Below, piece after piece: positions 58,053 to 64,000 of a stretch of 64,000 nt of DNA. Numbering within the stretch: position 1 is the first letter of the stretch; the number at the start of each line of letters is the position of its first letter. The stretch comes from Jacaranda mimosifolia (Eukaryota > Streptophyta > Magnoliopsida > Lamiales > Bignoniaceae), in contig CM032123.1 in NCBI GenBank assembly GCA_018894105.1, positions 20,437,744 to 20,501,743 of the forward strand, read 5' to 3'. The notes beneath the pieces were generated by a model that worked only from the letters and a program-made list of their open reading frames with translations, was not told where the DNA came from and did no database searches. The position numbers and the translations under genes are program-made.

Positions 58053-58929
58053 GTAAGGGCCAACTTATAAATATTTGATGACTTTTTGTTGACATTTTTG
58101 CAACTATGTGAAATACTTATGCCTCTTTATACCTTTTGGGTGACATATTATTTCAGTTTTTAATGCATGCTGATACTACTGCTTGATGCATGTTGCCTGA
58201 GTTTTATACACATGAACATCCATGAATAGTGATATAGTTGAGTTTGGGAAAGCCATATTTACCATTATGTTGGAAGCTTTTACTATGGTGCTGAATTTTA
58301 CAACAGAAGTTCAAAAACTTGTGTTTATTCAATTTATAGTAATTATGAGTTTTGTTGGCACTTGTTTGCTTCTTCACCAAACTGTGTTGAGCCTGGTGTC
58401 TAGATCTAGTTTAAACAATTAAATATTCATATTTCTCTTTTAGCCTTTTGAGTTATCAACTATTTCTTATGCATTCCATTTGCCTTTTTCATTTACCCTT
58501 TTAATGGAGTGAGTTATTAGTTAATGAGAATTTTTGGCATCTTCTATTGGAATCTAGTTTGTTTGTAAGTTTATGCCTTTACCATTAATCTGGTTCTCCA
58601 TGCAGTTAACTCTGTGTTTCTACAATTTTCAATCAAAAAACTTTGCATAATGCATTTTATTTGTAGATAATTTCTCCAAGGTTGAATTCGATCCTTGCTC
58701 CTGTTTTCGTTGTGATTTTTGCTATTTGCTAAATCTGAGATTCGATCCTGCCTAACTTTAGGTACCTGAATTGAATTGATGGGCCACAAAACTTATCTTG
58801 GGATGTCAGTTTGGTCTTCAACTAGACAGAATGCAATTTAGCTTTTTGCCTCCTCATATCGTGATGGATTGGGCCCTAACAATCTTGGGCTCAATTTCAA
58901 ATGGCTTGGCAGATGATTTTAGCAGTTGT
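58053..58929 (+). other. CACTA II interior right of the SYF2 exon
   Basis: It starts with a SYF2-like intron and the first three codons of its next exon (58157-58165). After that no family is recognisable. A 66-codon open frame at 58222-58422 with hydrophobic C-terminal half is of unknown origin and could be another captured scrap or chance. Confidence 0.5.
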
Positions 58930-59794
58930 TCTTAATTTTATTTTATTTTATTTTTTACTTTGAAAATTGTAAAGGAAGTAAGTACGTCCTCGTTTAATTG
59001 TGCTCAAACAATTTCGGATTGTAATTTTCCTTTTGGTTCATAAAATATTTTGAAACTATTCCAAATAATATATATATATCCTAAATCTATTCCAACTCAA
59101 ATTGTTTGGAAATTATTTATTGGCTTAAAAGTACAAATTAACAATCACTTCAAGCTACTTTTGCAACCACTCTTTGGGTGCTAAAATATATAAATTAGCA
59201 ACCAATTGAAATTATTTCTCCAATCTACATTTGGTTTCTAATAAGTAATATATTAGTGACTATTAGCTATACTTTTGGTCACTAAATTAAAAAAAATGCA
59301 ATAAGTCTTGCGATAATATTAAAATTATTGCAACCAATTATTTTGTCGCTAAAACATATTCTTTAGTAATTATGTTATATCGTCGCAATGTGGTTGCTAA
59401 AACATGTTAAATAGCACAACTATTGCAACTATTTAAAATTAATTGCAATCAATGATTTGGTTGCTAAAGAATCAAATTTTACCAACCAAAAGATGTGGTC
59501 ATTGTATGCATACCTACAACAACCATGTCAATGTTATAGTGACAATGAATTTTTACATTAGCGAGTAAAAAATATGTCGCTGATTCTTTCATCTTTACTA
59601 ACAATTATTGGATGGTCGCTAAACATGTATTTTCAGTGTCCACGTTAATAAATGGTCACTGAGCACTTTTAGTAGCTATTATGTTGTGACCACTTGCGAC
59701 CATCATTATTTTGGTCACTATAAGTTTTAGCAACCATTTTTTTACTTTTAGTGACTAATGACAATGATTGCTGAAACCATTTTTTCTTGTAGTG
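58930..59794. repeat. Right subterminal repeat array of CACTA II
   Basis: Many 'ttgcaacca', 'tggttgctaaa' and 'ggtcactaa' motifs in both orientations lead to the perfect right terminus. Confidence 0.8.
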
Positions 59795-59797
59795 TAT

Positions 59798-60572
59798 ATA
59801 CATAAGTAACATCAACAATTAATTAAGTTTACATGCATGAAATGTTTATTGACAGATATAAGATATGATAATCAAAATCATGTACACCAGTTAATTAACG
59901 TCAAGTAATGTTCAATGAAGTAAAGTGTATCTACATATACATATATATATAATTTTATGTTTTTATAAGGGTAAATGGCACTTCACCCCTCCAAATATAA
60001 TTGATTTGGCACATTACGCCCCAAAAAAAAACCAAAATGCACTTCACCCCCTCAACTTAGAGTTACTAGAACATTTTGTTCCCAAAATACAATTTCTGGA
60101 AAATTATATGGTTTGGGAAAAGGCTATTCTTGTCATTTTTACTAATTCCCCACCTTTTTCCACTCAGAAAAAGGAACCCAACTACTCTTGTCATTTCTAC
60201 ATTTTTAACTCAAAAATAAAGAAACACATCTACCAAGAACAATAGCTCGTTTGTCTTCTCCTATTGTTTGGGGAATTAATTGTTGATTGAAATACAATTG
60301 AATGAGTTTTAGTACATGTATTTTAGTTAGAAGTATTTTTAGCTTTTCATTCATATGACTATGCTGTAATTCATTTTCAAATGATTAATTCATTTTGTTA
60401 TCTAGTAGGATTGTTCTGCCAACCACATTAAAGAAGCAAAGCACTAACCTTATTATTACTCTAAAAGAATTTTTTTCTTACTTTATAAAAAATATTTTTA
60501 GGAAATAATAAAGCTCATGCTTTATTTTAATAATGCTAAGATTATCTAATTCATCTTTAAAGAATCAAAATC
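59798..60572. other. Intergenic stretch with a repeat-like segment
   Basis: Most is AT-rich and unassigned. The part at about 59968-60120 starts 'agggtaaatggcacttcacccc' and repeats 'cacttcacccc' at about 60040. It looks like the edge of a dispersed plant repeat, but I see no matching end, so it is not called as an element. Confidence 0.4.
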
Positions 60573-61309
60573 ATTAATGTGAGACCCCACTCAGGGTAAC
60601 CCAGAGCTGAGATATCAAAACATTTCAATCGTAAATTTAGAATCTGTAATACAACCAATAGACCCAAAAATCTTCTTTTCTAATTTCAAGACATATAAAG
60701 ATGACGATAATTTCAAAAGCAGTGGAAAATATCAACTTAAATCATACTGCCAACCCTGAACATTCTGGTCAAAGTTTAAATCTTAAATGTTCAGCAAAAT
60801 TGTGTACACAAGCTTAAAGTAGTCCTGTCAACCCTGACATATCTCAACATCTCTATATTACTATATAGCATTCTAATGTTCCATATATACAAAAAGACAT
60901 CTAATCTATTACAAAAGAAGCATTCCTATGCTCCAAGTCAGAATTTTACATTCTTAGGTCACCCTGTCTGCAAAATAATGGAAAACGGGAGTAAGTCCAA
61001 TGGACTTAATAAGGGATAATATATCAAACGATAACTGAACCTGTCAAGGGAAAGCATCTCAATAGATTTAAATCAATAGCAATACAAGTACAATAACAGT
61101 TTAACAATAATGGTTATAGTAATTGGAATCTCTCCTGCCTTATTGCTCTAAGAACAAATTTCAATCGAGCAAGAAATGAGTACGAGCAAACATACCCTTA
61201 TAGAATATGCATTCCAACAAAATGAGTTAAGACATGCATATCAATTCACCTTATACCAATCGAATAAGTACTTCCATAGTGTGATAGCTTGGTATACAAT
61301 TGGTGCGCC

Positions 61310-61433
61310 CATATGCCCATATAGACTCTATGGCGCATTGCGGATACCTAAGCGGACTCCTTAGCGTATCTCGGATACTTATACAGACCGCATAGCATAT
61401 CCTGGACACCTAGGCAGACTGCAAGGCATGTCC
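61310..61433. repeat. 31-bp tandem repeat inside the solo LTR
   Basis: Three clear 31-bp units start at 61341, 61372 and 61403 ('cggatacctaagcggactcc', 'cggatacttatacagaccgc', 'tggacacctaggcagactgc'). A partial unit precedes them. Confidence 0.8.
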
Positions 61434-63251
61434 CAAGTATCCCAGCATTCCACATAGGATTGGCACTCGGCCCAAGTATTATCTCCAAGCAAGTACAACA
61501 AGTACCAGTCAAGTACAACAAATACGAATCAAATAGTTAAAGTTGTCGATGAGGGAATATATGAACAACTAGCAAGTACGAAAAGCTAACTGGCTAGACA
61601 TCAGGATACAAACAAATAAGTATGCCGGTAAGGTATCTGATAACGATTCGAAATAGGAATAGACAATTACGATCAAGATAAGTACCAGACATAACAGATA
61701 GGAGTTCTGGGCACCAGAATAGGCAAGAACAAGTGAAACAGGCACTAACCCTCACAGGGGGTATACAAGTCAAGTATCTAATTTCGAACAAGTATACAAT
61801 CAAGTATGAATTCAATAAAATGATCAAGTACATTGCAAACAATTACGAGCAGGTATAGTCAAGCAAATTAACCCTCACTGAGGTTATGCCAGACGAACAG
61901 ATAGATATAATGAGGCCAAAATGGTATATCCTCATAGGGGCTCAACAAGTAAGGAATAGCTTATACAAGGCAAAAACCAGAGCGGTAGACCCTTACCTCC
62001 GTAGTTCCAGATGATACAAGTCTTGCAGATTGTTTATTGGTTCTCGTAACCCATGTCGCCATCACCTAACCAGAATAATATATTTATTTAGAACCCAGTT
62101 TAATCTCCCAATATATCGTTATCATACTAGCCTTAAATTCCACAAATTACTAATGTAACCTATTAACATGATAACTTAAAATGTCAATATTGTTATCGTT
62201 ACAATAATGGCTATTAAATGGGCCTGCCATATTAACCTCAATTCTTATATCATTTTCACTTATCACAATAGTCAAGTCCTTAATCACATGATCTTCATAA
62301 TGTCACTTTAAATCACAAAATTACTTAATGTCTTATGCATAGTCCCAATAATTTCCACTTTAGTTCCCAAATTTATAATTCAAGGTTTAAATTCTTATCA
62401 ACTTATAAATTCCAAATTTGGCATATAGTACAACATATCTGGATCCACAATATAATATATTCCATCAATGCATGATCCAAGAACCTAAATATATAGAATC
62501 TATGCACTCATTCTTGTAATACAACACAACTTAAGAAATACAACATAACATGTATATATATATATATATTTCCAATTCCTTGCTAACTATTTACCCACGT
62601 AATACCAAATTGAGACCTCGGATTAAGCAACCAAGGCTACCATTATGATCACCGCATCGAGGAGAAGATTCTGCCTCAGCTCCACCACTGTGTCGTCGCC
62701 GCTGGAGTTGCCCAATGATCTCACTAGAATGCTCTCATCAAGTTCCTAATTCCAATGCCGCCCTTAGTTTCAAGTTTCACGGCCTGTGGCACCCTCAATC
62801 GAGCTCAACAGCCTTCAAAAATGGCTCTTCACCATCATGCTTCGATCTCCATTTCCCATCACTGCCGCTGTGTTTCACCGCCATGCAATGTTTTCACGGT
62901 GTTATCCCTGTCGAGTATTGCCTAGATCACCCTTTGGAGTAAATGTTGGTTGCTGAAAAATGAGAAACCCACTTGCTGTCGTGAAGCTTGCTCTTGATTT
63001 TCTCTTGCGGTGGCTCACCAGAGCGGGGTTTAGCCGTGCATGGTTGTGTGCGAGTGTACCCGGAGTCAAGGGAAGTGAGATGGTCGGTTTGGTTTGGTGA
63101 ATGGTGGTCGCCAGTGGAAGTTCGTTAGGGAAGGGGTGGCCGCGGGTGGAGGAGAAGAAAAAAAAGAAGAAGAAAGGAAAAATTAAGACTCTAATGCATT
63201 CTGCCAGGTTTTAAAAATTGAATTTCTCAATTTTGCAATTTAGCCCCCAAG

Positions 63252-63792
63252 GATTTCCAATCAGCCTCAATTAAATTGTTGAGTTTTTAAAATATACACT
63301 TCTGATCCCGTTGATCAAGGCCCTTCCATGCAAACCCCACCATTCTCCTAAGTTGTGCAATTAATTACATCCTCTATAATTACAAATTGGCCGCAAAATT
63401 TTTTAATTAACATGAAATCAAGTTATATTGACCACAAAACTTCTAAAATACTAAATAATTGTGACAACTTAATTGTCAAATTATTTTCATTTTAATTTAT
63501 TTTATGAATTCTTATAATTAAAGGATTTCCAATCAGCTCTCAATTAAATCCTTGAGTTTTTAAAATATACACTTCTGACCCCGTTGACCAAGGCCCTTCC
63601 ATGAAAATCCCACCATTCTCCTAAGTTGTGCAATTAATTACATCCTCTGTAATTTCAAATTGGCCCCAAAAATTTATAATTAACATGAAATCAAGTTATA
63701 TTGACCACAAAACTTCTAAAATACTAAATAATTATAAGAAATCATAAAATAAATTAAAATGAAAATAAGTTGACAATTAAGCTATCACAATT
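63252..63792. repeat. Direct plus inverted duplication inside the solo LTR
   Basis: A segment of about 210 bp (63252-63461) is repeated directly at 63523-63727, both starting 'ggatttccaatcagc'. The 64-bp block after the first copy (63462-63525) is repeated after the second copy (63728-63792) in inverted orientation. The whole lies at the U3 end of the LTR when read on the minus strand. Confidence 0.8.
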
Positions 63793-63821
63793 CAAGAAAA
63801 TTCTAGGGGTGTTACAATTAA

Positions 63822-64000
63822 TTTAGTCATTCATCTAAATTATAGTCATGCAGATTAGGAAGGAAAGAGGAAGAAGTACCCATGTACTGCATATATTTTT
63901 TTTAGGTTAATAGCTAATTCAACATTTTGATTACAAATATAATTAATTATTTAGCAAGAAATGCACTTTAGAAACTAATAGCCCTCTTAAGGAAATATAT
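63822..64000. other. Short AT-rich tail of the window
   Basis: Nothing recognisable. Confidence 0.5.

Larger units (their letters stand above)
42613..59794. mobile_element. CACTA II: 17.2-kb CACTA (EnSpm) transposon
   Basis: Both ends share a 25-bp perfect inverted repeat beginning CACTACAAGAAAAAATGG. TAT flanks each side (42610-42612 and 59795-59797), the 3-bp duplication typical of CACTA. Subterminal arrays of 'tggttgctaaa' and its complement fill about 0.5 kb on the left and 0.85 kb on the right. Inside are a TNP1-like gene on the minus strand, a TNP2-type transposase on the plus strand, and a captured SYF2 exon. It has all the parts of an autonomous element, but the transposase reading is damaged. 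The perfect ends suggest fairly recent movement compared with CACTA I. Confidence 0.92.
60578..63816 (-). repeat. Solo LTR of about 3.2 kb, probably Ty3/gypsy
   Basis: The segment starts TGTGAGACCCCACTCAGGG and ends GGGGTGTTACA. It is flanked by perfect 5-bp duplications ATTAA (60573-60577 and 63817-63821). Read on the minus strand it begins TGTAACACCCC and ends GGGTCTCACA, a common form for plant LTRs, with a CT-rich tract at about 63135-63180 in the expected leader position. No internal coding region or second LTR is present, so it is a solo LTR left by recombination. The gypsy assignment rests on the terminal motif only. Open frames within (for example 62715-62942) are not credible genes. 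Confidence 0.75.

Noticed and set aside
57832..58095. 87-codon minus-strand open frame
   Set aside because: It is the antisense shadow of the SYF2 exon.
59968..60120. Possible MULE or Helitron end starting 'agggtaaatggcacttc'
   Set aside because: No second end or flanking duplication could be located.
59925..60245. 106-codon open frame
   Set aside because: Covers a repeat-like 'cacttcacccc' segment; composition is not protein-like.
62715..62942. 75-codon open frame in a GC-richer patch of the solo LTR
   Set aside because: No recognisable family, and it lies wholly within the LTR.

Overview
The window reads as nuclear DNA of a flowering plant, most likely a eudicot. It is AT-rich, has plant-type introns, and carries one chloroplast-type lipase gene amid layers of transposons typical of plants (Ty1/copia, Ty3/gypsy, CACTA/EnSpm, PIF/Harbinger). 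I could not assign a species. The only host gene that looks intact is an intronless DAD1-like class I phospholipase A1 (5367-6827, +). Almost everything else is mobile DNA in various states of decay.

Left part (1-9682). The window opens inside the leader of a copia element whose fuller copy lies at 28.7-42.4 kb. A PIF/Harbinger-like element (1367-4127, TAA target duplication) carries a broken, intron-containing piece of a host gene for the plastid ribosome hibernation factor PSRP1. Then come the lipase gene, a 72-bp tandem repeat and a 459-bp inverted-repeat element (8530-8988).

CACTA I (9683-27017, TCT target duplication) has degenerate CACTA ends and no transposase that I can see. It hosts a 12.8-kb copia cluster (12845-25628): direct LTRs, several gag, protease, integrase and RT/RNase H blocks in both orientations, a Ty3/gypsy gag-protease piece and a second copia lineage. 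Its LTRs carry clusters of heat-shock-element-like motifs.

Copia II (28665-42401) is a long-LTR (about 2.2 kb) element with a decayed gag-pol, interrupted by a reversed LTR and followed by another reversed LTR.

CACTA II (42613-59794) is the best preserved transposon, with 25-bp perfect terminal inverted repeats and a TAT target duplication. A TNP1-like gene on the minus strand (about nine exons, no lesion seen) and a TNP2-type transposase on the plus strand (several lesions) diverge from a central region containing E2F-like sites. Behind the transposase lies a captured exon of the splicing-factor gene SYF2.

Right end (59798-64000): an unassigned repeat-like stretch, then a 3.2-kb solo LTR (60578-63816) with a perfect ATTAA target duplication and internal tandem and inverted duplications.

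My calls rest on reading translations, termini and direct repeats by eye. Family assignments come from recalled family features, not searches.
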